Assembly (NCBI GenBank): GCA_028821785.1
Contig: JAPKFC010000016.1
Location: forward strand, 1-33,785
Direction: 5' to 3'
DNA from: Candidatus Poseidoniaceae archaeon
Lineage (GTDB): Archaea > Thermoplasmatota > Poseidoniia > Poseidoniales > Poseidoniaceae
DNA length: 33,785 nt
Shown: piece after piece, positions 7,891-15,276 of the stretch
Position numbering within the stretch: position 1 is the stretch's first letter
Layout: every line of letters starts with the position of its first letter
The notes under the pieces: model-generated
What the model was told of the DNA's origin: nothing
The model's database searches: none
Seen by the model: only the letters and a program-made list of their open reading frames with translations
Translations under genes and position numbers: made by a program

Positions 7891-10800
7891 ATGTATCTTA
7901 AAGCACTTGAAGTTTGTAATTTTAAATCGTTTAAAGGCGAAATAACAATTCCTTTGGACAGAGGTTTCACAGCGATCACCGGACCTAATGGTTCAGGTAA
8001 ATCCAATTGCGGTGATGCGGTTCAATTTGTATTAGGGCCTCGTTCAAACAAGGTTATTCGGGCTCAGAATTCAAAAGATTTGATTTTTAATGGTGGGAAA
8101 AACAACAAACCAGCACGTTCATGCTCGGTCACATTAGTATTTGCCAATCCAAAACTATCCAACGGGCGCCGCCGCCTTCCAATCGATTTAGAAGAAGTTC
8201 GTTTATCTCGTACCGTTCGTTTGACCAAAGCAAATAATGTGGTAACTCAATATCTTCTAGACGGGGCTGAGAGTACTCAAAAATCATTCCATCGTCTTCT
8301 CGGTGCGGCAAATGCCCGTCCAGATGGATATAACATCGTTCTCCAAGGCGATGTGACCAACCTGGCGAAAATGACCTCTAAAGAGCGCCGCAAGGTGCTT
8401 GATGGAGTTGCCGGAGTTACTTCATATGATGACGAGATAAGAAAGGCGGATAAGCAAAGAGATCAAGTTGAAGGATACATTGAAAGAATCGGTATGCTTG
8501 AAGAGGAGCAAAAAGGCCGCCTTAAGGATTTAAAGAAAGAGAAAGACCTTGCGATTAAAGTAAGAGACTTGGTAACAGAACTAACCGAGTCAAGAATTAT
8601 TTCCTATCAGTCCAAATACGCATCACAAAAATCAGAAATCGCTTACCAAGTCAACGAACAGAGCAGATATCTTACAGAATCAAACGACCTTAAGGAAGAA
8701 GTAAGGCAAGGAAGCAAGATACTCCTTGGATTAGAGGACCAAATCGGTGAACTGCAAAAAGAAATCGATGCTCTAATGGGCGGGGATACCAATGGATTGC
8801 AGCAACAGATTCAGAACCTCCAAGTAACCATTGCTACCAATGGAGATTTGATACGGGATGCTGAAGAAAAAGACGTAGAAGACAAACTTGAATTACAAGA
8901 GTTGTTTGATAGTCTCAAGGAAGCAAAAGAGTCCTTAACTACGTTTGCAGAAAGCCTTTCTTCAGCTAGAAGTGATTTGGAAAGTGCAAAAACAGCATTC
9001 CAAGAAGCCGAACAAGAAGAGGCAGAAGTAAGTACACTACTGGAATCATCTGGTGAATCAACAGCCCAATTATCACGTAATCTATCAAAGGCAACCGAGA
9101 AGGTTGAAATCTGTCGTAAAGCAATGGCGGATGCTCAAAGTGAGGTTGACCGTACTGCGGCTCAAGCAGAAGTGATCGAAGAGCAATTAGTCGCTGCCCA
9201 AGATGCCGCCGAGGAGGCACGAATGGCCTTTGAGGAACTTGAACTAAAAGGCGAAGAATTTGGTGGCGTAGACCCAGAAAAAGATAGAGTGAAACTTGCA
9301 ACTGAATTACACGCATCACAAAACGCAGAATCAAAATTAGCCGAAGAATCACAACTTGTTGAGAATCGGCTTCGTGAAACAGAACGCAAATTGATTAGCG
9401 CAAGAAATGAAATGGAATCCAGGACAGGTGCTAAAGGATTAGCAGGCGGTTCAGCAGCTGTAATCGCAGCAAGAGATAGAGGTGAATTACGCGGTATTAT
9501 TGGAACAATCGCTGAATTGTGTGCTCCAAAAGATAGTTCTCATGAAGATGCATTATCGGCCGCAATAGGCGGTGGAATGACTTCTGTTGTTGTTGAAAAC
9601 GATGAAGTTGCAGCAAATGCTATCAAATGGCTTTCAGAGAAAAGAGCTGGACGAGCAACATTCCTCCCTCTAAACCGATTAGCAAATACTAGAGCAGCCG
9701 GTAAGGCTGTGATGGTAGCAAGAAAACCAGGTGTTGTTGGATTTGCTTACGAATTACTTGATTATGACCCTAGAATCGATATCGCAGTTCGCTTTGCTTT
9801 GAGAAACACACTCATTGTAGATTCAATGTCAACTGCCCGAGCAAATATGGGCGGTGTGAGATTAGTAACACTGCGCGGCGATGTTACCGAAACAGGCGGT
9901 GCAATGATCGGCGGTTCTAAGCGCAAAATGTCAGTTTCATTCGGAGGCAGAGTGCAAGGTGCAAACGAAGTAGAGTCACTAACAGCGGAAGTAGAACGGC
10001 TAAGATTGATGTCAGAAACGGTAAATGGGGCACTTGTAGATGCTAGAAAGGTTCAATCCGAAGTAAGAGCGAAAATCAATACACTCACCGATGGAGAGCA
10101 TGCTTCAAAGCAACAAGAATGGCGTGCTGAACTAAAACAATCTAGGACAACTCACAACAAGTCTCTTGGAGCAGTTGCCGAGATTGAAAGAAAATTAAGT
10201 ACTTTGCAAAGCCAAGCGAGTCAAACACTCGCTGCATTAGATGTTGCACAAAAACAATTTGAGCAATCTGAAAGTGATAGAACTGTGGCACAAGCAAGTC
10301 TAGAAAATGCCAGCCCGGCACATCTCAAGGAAAGATTACACAAGGCGGAAGTCAAGCGATTAGAGGCTCAAGGATTGAGGAATCGGGCTCAAGATGCACT
10401 TGCTAGCGGTTCAGACCACAGAGATTTACTCGATAGCAGAGTTGTCGAATTGGATGGGAGAATCTCTGCTATTGAAAGTGCGATTGTATCTCGTAGTGAA
10501 AAGATAGACTTAATGCAAGCAGCCGTAGCAACTGATTCTATAGAACTTGCAGCCAAGGAAATTGAGCGTTCAGAATTCCTTGAAGAAAATCAAGGATTGG
10601 AGAATGAGCGTGTTCAATTAGTCGAGGAAAGGGCTTCACTAAGAGCAGATTTGACTCAGAAAGCAAATGATGCAACTTCTCGTACCCAAATGGCCGAAGA
10701 GATAGGCCGTTCATTGACACTAAAGCAAGAAACATTGGATGATTTATTGTCTGAAATGTCAGATTCAGATATTGAACCAGCACAAATTGATGTTACCCTG

Positions 10801-11802
10801 CCTAGCGTTGGGGATGCAGAAAAGAAAGTTAGAGGACTTGAGCGTCGACTTGAGGGCTATGGACCGGTCAATATGCTTGCGATTGAACAATACGATCATT
10901 GTCAAGAAAGACTTGACGAAATGAAAGATGATTTCAAAACATTACAGAGTCGCCGGAAGCATTTATTGGATGTTACAGAGCAATTAGAATCGCAAAGAAA
11001 GGAACGCCTGTTAAATGTCCTTGAGAAGGTAAATGAGAATTTCAAGGTCGCATACAATGCTCTAAGCGATGGAGGTCGTGGTGAATTATTCCTTGAAAAT
11101 CCAAAAGAACCATTCAAGGGCGGTCTAGAGTTATGGGCACAACCACGTGGGAAATCTGCTAAGGTGACACGCCATCAACTATCGGGCGGCGAACAATCAA
11201 TGGCAGCACTTGCCTTGATTTTCGCAATACAGGATTATGATCCTAGTCCATTCTACTACTTCGATGAAGTTGACCAAAATCTTGACGGGTATAATGCTGA
11301 AAGAATTGCTAAGATGTGTAGTGAACGTTCAAAGAGAGCTCAATTCATCATGGTAACGCTGCGCAAGGTTTCATTGCGCTTAGCTGACCACCACATCGGG
11401 ATTACACACGGTGGCGATGGATGTAGTCGTCGTATTGTTGATTTCGATAAGGAAAGAGCATTGGAATTGGGTGCTAAGGCTTGGAAAGAAGCGAATGAAG
11501 CATCTGAACAAAACCAATCACGTATCGATGAAGCAGCAGCGGCCTCGATTGAGATGCCATTAGTACCTGATTCATTGGAAGCCCCTAGTTCACTAGGAGG
11601 TATATTGTCACTTTTGAATGATAATTTGTCACAAAGCGATGAAGAATCAAGCACTCTTGCATCTTTGAGTGAACGAACTGCCGATATGACTGAAGATATT
11701 GAAGAGAGGGTAGAAGTCACTAAGGCAATATTGGCAGAAGAAGATGGCGAGGCTGAAGTTGAGCAAACACAAGTTGTTGGCGAAGAGGAAACCTTGGAGT
11801 GA
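7891..11802 (+). CDS. smc: Chromosome segregation ATPase SMC
   Basis: Core ATPase of the prokaryotic condensin SMC-ScpAB, which loops and compacts chromosomal DNA. The 1303-residue chain has a Walker A motif GPNGSGKSN at 31-39, long coiled coils, a globular hinge around residues 510-680 containing GLAGGSAAVIAARDRG, a second coiled coil, the ABC signature LSGGEQ at 1097-1102 and Walker B FYYFDEVDQNLDG with Asp1125 and Glu1126. The family is usually 1150-1200 residues. Here about 100 extra residues, acidic and rich in Ser, Glu and Ala, follow the ATPase lobe. The ATG at 7891 starts the conserved YLKALEVCNFKSF. The stop overlaps the ScpA ribosome-binding region, so the three genes smc-scpA-scpB form one operon. 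The identification is secure; the role of the tail is unknown. Confidence 0.97.
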   Translation: MYLKALEVCNFKSFKGEITIPLDRGFTAITGPNGSGKSNCGDAVQFVLGPRSNKVIRAQNSKDLIFNGGKNNKPARSCSVTLVFANPKLSNGRRRLPIDLEEVRLSRTVRLTKANNVVTQYLLDGAESTQKSFHRLLGAANARPDGYNIVLQGDVTNLAKMTSKERRKVLDGVAGVTSYDDEIRKADKQRDQVEGYIERIGMLEEEQKGRLKDLKKEKDLAIKVRDLVTELTESRIISYQSKYASQKSEIAYQVNEQSRYLTESNDLKEEVRQGSKILLGLEDQIGELQKEIDALMGGDTNGLQQQIQNLQVTIATNGDLIRDAEEKDVEDKLELQELFDSLKEAKESLTTFAESLSSARSDLESAKTAFQEAEQEEAEVSTLLESSGESTAQLSRNLSKATEKVEICRKAMADAQSEVDRTAAQAEVIEEQLVAAQDAAEEARMAFEELELKGEEFGGVDPEKDRVKLATELHASQNAESKLAEESQLVENRLRETERKLISARNEMESRTGAKGLAGGSAAVIAARDRGELRGIIGTIAELCAPKDSSHEDALSAAIGGGMTSVVVENDEVAANAIKWLSEKRAGRATFLPLNRLANTRAAGKAVMVARKPGVVGFAYELLDYDPRIDIAVRFALRNTLIVDSMSTARANMGGVRLVTLRGDVTETGGAMIGGSKRKMSVSFGGRVQGANEVESLTAEVERLRLMSETVNGALVDARKVQSEVRAKINTLTDGEHASKQQEWRAELKQSRTTHNKSLGAVAEIERKLSTLQSQASQTLAALDVAQKQFEQSESDRTVAQASLENASPAHLKERLHKAEVKRLEAQGLRNRAQDALASGSDHRDLLDSRVVELDGRISAIESAIVSRSEKIDLMQAAVATDSIELAAKEIERSEFLEENQGLENERVQLVEERASLRADLTQKANDATSRTQMAEEIGRSLTLKQETLDDLLSEMSDSDIEPAQIDVTLPSVGDAEKKVRGLERRLEGYGPVNMLAIEQYDHCQERLDEMKDDFKTLQSRRKHLLDVTEQLESQRKERLLNVLEKVNENFKVAYNALSDGGRGELFLENPKEPFKGGLELWAQPRGKSAKVTRHQLSGGEQSMAALALIFAIQDYDPSPFYYFDEVDQNLDGYNAERIAKMCSERSKRAQFIMVTLRKVSLRLADHHIGITHGGDGCSRRIVDFDKERALELGAKAWKEANEASEQNQSRIDEAAAASIEMPLVPDSLEAPSSLGGILSLLNDNLSQSDEESSTLASLSERTADMTEDIEERVEVTKAILAEEDGEAEVEQTQVVGEEETLE

Positions 11803-11807
11803 GAATA

Positions 11808-13076
11808 ATGGCGCAACACCAGGCTGTTTTGGATAAATGGTTCCTCAGGCAGGATATCATCGACCAATTACTGGAGTCAGGTGAAGAAAGTGATGAAGCT
11901 CAGTCTTTTAGTGACCGCATTATTGATATTGCAAAAACTGAAGAAGCCGAACATCAAAGCCTCGAAGACCCTTTCGATCGTTCTGTAGCGTTAGTTCTAT
12001 CATTGGTTAGAGAAGAGGGTTTAGATGCCTGGAATATCGATTTATCGGCATTCTTGAAAGTATTTACTGCAAGAGTAAAATCGCAAGCATCCGGATTAGA
12101 TTTACCTGCCTGTGGCCGATTAATCCGTCTTTCGTGGGAAGTGTTGAATCATCAAGCAGCAATATTGTTTGAAAGAGTTCAACGCGCTGATGAAGAAGAC
12201 GATTGGGATGATGAAATGGAATTCGGCTGGGAAGCAGAATACGATGATGAAGCATTTTTCTTTACCAATACTGTCCTCGAAGGTGGTGCAGACTCTGTTT
12301 TACCTTCACTATTTGGTGAGAGAGTTCGTAGGGCAGAAGGACGACCAGTGACTCTTGGTGAATTGTTATCTGCATTCAAGGATGCAGCTGATGATGCAGA
12401 AGAATTGAAATTAAGAGAGATCAATAGAATTGCCCACGAAAAAGAATTATCTGAATACTTATCCAACATTGGTGGCAGAATGCACAATGAAGACCTAGAA
12501 GGTGATATCGAGCGCTGTTGGCGAGCATTGAGACAAACATGCCTCAAGGCCGGTTCCAATAATGTGCCAGTTACTGATGTGATGGGGGAATTGAAACTAA
12601 TCCTGGAACAAACATATGGTTCAGTGCCAGAAGGGTATCAAGATGAAGCAAAGGTCTCTTCTTTTATTGCAGGTTTATTCCTGACACACCGTGGAATTGC
12701 TAGCATTTACCAAGATACTGTCCCGGATGGGGTAATCTATCTTGAAGACCTAAGACCAAATAACAATTTTGCTGAGATCATTGAAATGATAAAATCGGAG
12801 CAGGAACAAGAATCTATTCGTATCCAAGAACAAGTTACAGGTTCGCAAAGCCACGCTGACAACTTGGTGGATAGGGCTAAGAAAGCGAAACTGAAGGAAG
12901 AAAGATCATTGAAAAAGGCAGCAGAATTATTGCAAGCAGAAGAGGCCGTTGAAATTGTGTTGGGACCAGAACAAGTACAACATATTACAACTCAAGAAAA
13001 TGCTGTTGAGTCAGATAAAAACAATCCAGATAATATTGAGGAATCATTAGGTAACCACGAGTGGTTAGTGGAGTAA
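11808..13076 (+). CDS. scpA: Kleisin subunit ScpA of SMC complex
   Basis: Kleisin that bridges the two SMC heads and recruits ScpB. The N-terminal part carries the family pattern DPFDRSVALVLSLVREEGLD followed by AWNIDLSAFLKVFTARV, and the C-terminal winged helix (near KVSSFIAGLFLTHRGIASIY) resembles the SMC-cap-binding domain. At 422 residues it is much longer than the usual 230-280. The additions are an extra N-terminal 45 residues, a very acidic stretch rich in Asp, Glu and Trp around residue 130, and an extended C-terminal tail. An in-frame GTG at 11799 overlaps the smc stop, but GGAGTGA at 11796-11802 is well placed for the ATG at 11808. It lies directly between smc and scpB. Confidence 0.9.
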   Translation: MAQHQAVLDKWFLRQDIIDQLLESGEESDEAQSFSDRIIDIAKTEEAEHQSLEDPFDRSVALVLSLVREEGLDAWNIDLSAFLKVFTARVKSQASGLDLPACGRLIRLSWEVLNHQAAILFERVQRADEEDDWDDEMEFGWEAEYDDEAFFFTNTVLEGGADSVLPSLFGERVRRAEGRPVTLGELLSAFKDAADDAEELKLREINRIAHEKELSEYLSNIGGRMHNEDLEGDIERCWRALRQTCLKAGSNNVPVTDVMGELKLILEQTYGSVPEGYQDEAKVSSFIAGLFLTHRGIASIYQDTVPDGVIYLEDLRPNNNFAEIIEMIKSEQEQESIRIQEQVTGSQSHADNLVDRAKKAKLKEERSLKKAAELLQAEEAVEIVLGPEQVQHITTQENAVESDKNNPDNIEESLGNHEWLVE

Positions 13077-13088
13077 GGAGTTATTTAC

Positions 13089-13703
13089 ATGAGTGAGTTA
13101 CCATTGGAATCATTACTCGAAGCAACATTGTTCGGAGCAGGTCGTTCAATGACGATTTCAGAGTTATCGGAATCATTAGGGTATGATGAAGAAGAGATGA
13201 TAGATTCTCTTAATTCACTTAGAGCCACCTTGAAGCGGCGCAGAGGCGGCGCTCTACAAATCGCAGAAATTGGTGACCGCTGGGCGATTGAAGTCAAACC
13301 ACAAATTGCAGATCATCTACCTAAAGAAGCAAGAACTGAAATTCCTCAAAAGTTACTCAAAGCCGCAGCTCTAATCGCATACCACCAACCTATGGCCCAA
13401 TCAAGATTAGTTGAGTTATTGGGGCAAAAAGCATATGATTACGTCCGAGAACTAGCGCAATTAGGAATGGTTGACCGAAGAAAAGATGGAAATACCCGCA
13501 GATTGATCACCACTCGAAGATTTTCGGAATCCTTTGGTTGCCCATTTACTCAAAGAAAGAAGGTCAAGGCATGGTTTAGGGAGCAGGTTCAATCATCTGG
13601 TATGCTAGATGGGATGGTCGGTGCTGAAACACTGCTGGAAGAAGAGGACATCGACTTGACAGTACAATCAACTCTACCCATTTTAGAACAAGCAGAAGAA
13701 TGA
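13089..13703 (+). CDS. scpB: Segregation and condensation protein ScpB
   Basis: Dimeric winged-helix protein that binds the kleisin ScpA and regulates the SMC ATPase. The 204-residue product shows two successive winged-helix domains: ESLLEATLFGAGRSMTISEL (N-terminal) and QKLLKAAALIAYHQPMAQSR followed by YVRELAQLGMVDRR (C-terminal), the characteristic ScpB pattern. An AAGGAG at 13075-13080 lies eight bases before the ATG, and the gap to scpA is 12 bases, so it is the last gene of the condensin operon. Its stop lies two bases from the stop of the convergent HMG-CoA reductase gene. Family length is about 170-200. Confidence 0.93.
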   Translation: MSELPLESLLEATLFGAGRSMTISELSESLGYDEEEMIDSLNSLRATLKRRRGGALQIAEIGDRWAIEVKPQIADHLPKEARTEIPQKLLKAAALIAYHQPMAQSRLVELLGQKAYDYVRELAQLGMVDRRKDGNTRRLITTRRFSESFGCPFTQRKKVKAWFREQVQSSGMLDGMVGAETLLEEEDIDLTVQSTLPILEQAEE

Positions 13704-13705
13704 AA

Positions 13706-15004
13706 TTATTCATTTCTTAGTTGTTCAAGTAACTCTTGGACTTTAGTTTGAGTTTTAGGACCAGTGAAAGCCTGTAATCGTTGTGCGATGATTCCGACTT
13801 CGTCATCTGAAGCGCCTGCGCTAACCGCCATATTGCGAGAATGTAGTTTCATATGGCCAGCTTGAATTCCGCTGGTTGATAGTGCTCTAAGAGCCCCTAA
13901 ATTCTGTGCCAATCCAGATGCTGTGATGACGCCTGCTAATTCTTGAGCGGAATCGACGCCGAGGATAGCCAAATTAGCCCTAGCAACAGGGTGCACCTTA
14001 CTCGCTCCTCCGACAATTCCTACGGCCATTGGAGTCTCAATAGAGCCCACAAGGTCGCCATTCTCGTCCTGCACCCATTGTGTCATTGATGAGTATATTC
14101 CTGATTGATGAGATGCCCAAGCATGGCATCCTGCTTCTATTGCTCTCCAATCCTGGCCACAGGCTACAGAAACGCTACTGATGGCATTCATCACCCCTTT
14201 GTTATGTGTGACGGCCCTAAATGGGTCTGCAATGGCGAAATGATATGCTTCCAATATACCTGTAATGACCTGCAATCCATTTTCACGAGTTCCATCATCT
14301 GATAACTCTTCAGCAGTAAAAGTAGCCTCAACTCTTGCTAATCGATGTGCTGCGAGGTTGGATAGTATCTTCAAATGGACTCTTCCACCGGTTAGTCTTT
14401 CAACTTCCGGGGCAATTAGTTCGGCCATTGTATTAACTGCATTTGCACCCATAGCATCCCTTGTATCAACTAAAATGTGCAATATTAGCATTGGGCCAGA
14501 TAGGCTTTCAATCACTCTCAATTCAATTTCTTTGCATCCACCACCTAGTTTGATCATCGTACTTGGTCTGTCGTTACATATTTTCATCAATGCATCTTTG
14601 GAATCTTCAATAATTGAAATCGCAGATGGAATATCGGTTAAATCTAGAATCTGTAATTGTCCAATCATCATTGGGCCGTCATTATTTGTGCGGAAACCAC
14701 CTCTAGAAAGGCAACGCTTAGCCATATTGGATGCTGCAGCAACAACACTCGATTCCTCTAAACAGAATGGTATTAGGTAGTGTTTTCCATCGATAACAAA
14801 GTTTGTTGCCACTCCAACAGGCAAGGACATAGTTCCAATCACATTCTCGATCATATTGTTAGCAGCATCTTCAGATAGCTCTCCATGGGCTGCCAGTGCA
14901 TCGATTTGCTCTTGGCTTAGGTTTGCTGCTTCGGCCACAATTTGCCTACGTTCGGCAACAGATAGGCGGAAAAAACCACTGAGGCGACTATTTTCAACAG
15001 ACAT
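13706..15004 (-). CDS. hmgA: Class II 3-hydroxy-3-methylglutaryl-CoA reductase
   Basis: Reduces HMG-CoA to mevalonate, the committed step to isoprenoid membrane lipids. The sequence is of class II (Pseudomonas mevalonii type), not the class I type of most archaea: it starts with SRLSGFFRLSVAERR and has ENVIGTMSLPVGVATNF, CLEESSVVAAAS, DTRDAMGAN, THNKG, DWRAIEAG and GHMKLHSRN. The catalytic residues map to Glu83, Lys269, Asp285 and His384. The length of 432 is normal. A TTG at 15037 is in frame, but the ATG at 15004 has an upstream AGAGGAAG and begins at the conserved N-terminus. Class II enzymes are known in Thermoplasmata and Archaeoglobus, which fits the proposed lineage. Its 5' side faces the repeat-rich control region. 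Whether it prefers NADH or NADPH cannot be read from the sequence. Confidence 0.95.
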   Translation of the reverse strand: MSVENSRLSGFFRLSVAERRQIVAEAANLSQEQIDALAAHGELSEDAANNMIENVIGTMSLPVGVATNFVIDGKHYLIPFCLEESSVVAAASNMAKRCLSRGGFRTNNDGPMMIGQLQILDLTDIPSAISIIEDSKDALMKICNDRPSTMIKLGGGCKEIELRVIESLSGPMLILHILVDTRDAMGANAVNTMAELIAPEVERLTGGRVHLKILSNLAAHRLARVEATFTAEELSDDGTRENGLQVITGILEAYHFAIADPFRAVTHNKGVMNAISSVSVACGQDWRAIEAGCHAWASHQSGIYSSMTQWVQDENGDLVGSIETPMAVGIVGGASKVHPVARANLAILGVDSAQELAGVITASGLAQNLGALRALSTSGIQAGHMKLHSRNMAVSAGASDDEVGIIAQRLQAFTGPKTQTKVQELLEQLRNE

Positions 15005-15103
15005 ATTGCTTCCTCTGTGCTGAGCCACTAATCTCAATCACATCAAGACATCGCTTGATTAGGTCTAGATGTGTTGTTTTTGTATTTCTTAGATACTTCA
15101 TTT

Positions 15104-15159
15104 ATTAACGCGTTTAACGCTTCACCTAACGCGTTAACCATGCGTTAAGGTTGCGTTAA
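15104..15159. repeat. Cluster of five GCGTTAA/TTAACGC heptamers
   Basis: TTAACGC occurs at 15105-15111 and 15114-15120, and GCGTTAA at 15131-15137, 15142-15148 and 15153-15159. The third overlaps the palindrome TAACGCGTTA (15127-15136). The last three are spaced 11 bases apart, close to one helical turn, as expected for sites bound side by side on one DNA face. The cluster abuts the likely TATA region of hmgA. Confidence 0.75.
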
Positions 15160-15200
15160 TTGCCCTTATATGGTCTAAAATTAGTGCTATGGTGATTTGA

Positions 15201-15242
15201 TTAACATGTGTTAACACGTCTGCGGGACCTATTGATTAGGTC
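15201..15242. repeat. Two inverted repeats upstream of the AAA+/wHTH gene
   Basis: TTAACA-TG-TGTTAA (15201-15214) and GACCTA-TTGAT-TAGGTC (15226-15242) are short dyads. The second contains one copy of TTGATTAGGTC, which recurs at 15055-15065 on the far side of the heptamer cluster. Confidence 0.6.
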
Positions 15243-15245
15243 AAA

Positions 15246-15256
15246 CAATAAATACC
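15246..15256 (+). promoter_or_regulatory. Candidate TATA box, leaderless start at 15277
   Basis: AATAAATACC is centred about 26 bases before the ATG at 15277, the spacing expected when transcription starts at or next to the start codon. No Shine-Dalgarno is visible, which fits a leaderless message. Confidence 0.45.
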
Positions 15257-15276
15257 CATTGTGAATTGCTCGGGGT

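Larger units (their letters stand above)
15005..15276. promoter_or_regulatory. Divergent control region between hmgA and the AAA+/wHTH gene
   Basis: A 272-base gene-free stretch, the longest in the window. It holds a cluster of TTAACGC/GCGTTAA heptamers (15104-15159), an inverted repeat TTAACA-TG-TGTTAA (15201-15214), an 11-base direct repeat TTGATTAGGTC (15055-15065 and 15232-15242) and a 6-base stem inverted repeat (15226-15242). TATA-like stretches occur near 15096-15107 (for hmgA) and 15246-15256 (for the rightward gene). No open frame or tRNA was seen. It is probably a two-way promoter with regulator sites. A replication origin is possible but unsupported. Confidence 0.6.

Noticed and set aside
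11340-11867. 175-codon minus-strand frame opposite the end of smc and start of scpA
   Set aside because: It is a mirror of the acidic SMC tail, giving a low-complexity serine-rich product, and has no supporting signals.
14265-14780. 171-codon plus-strand frame inside hmgA
   Set aside because: It is antisense to conserved HMG-CoA reductase motifs and has no recognisable domain or ribosome site.
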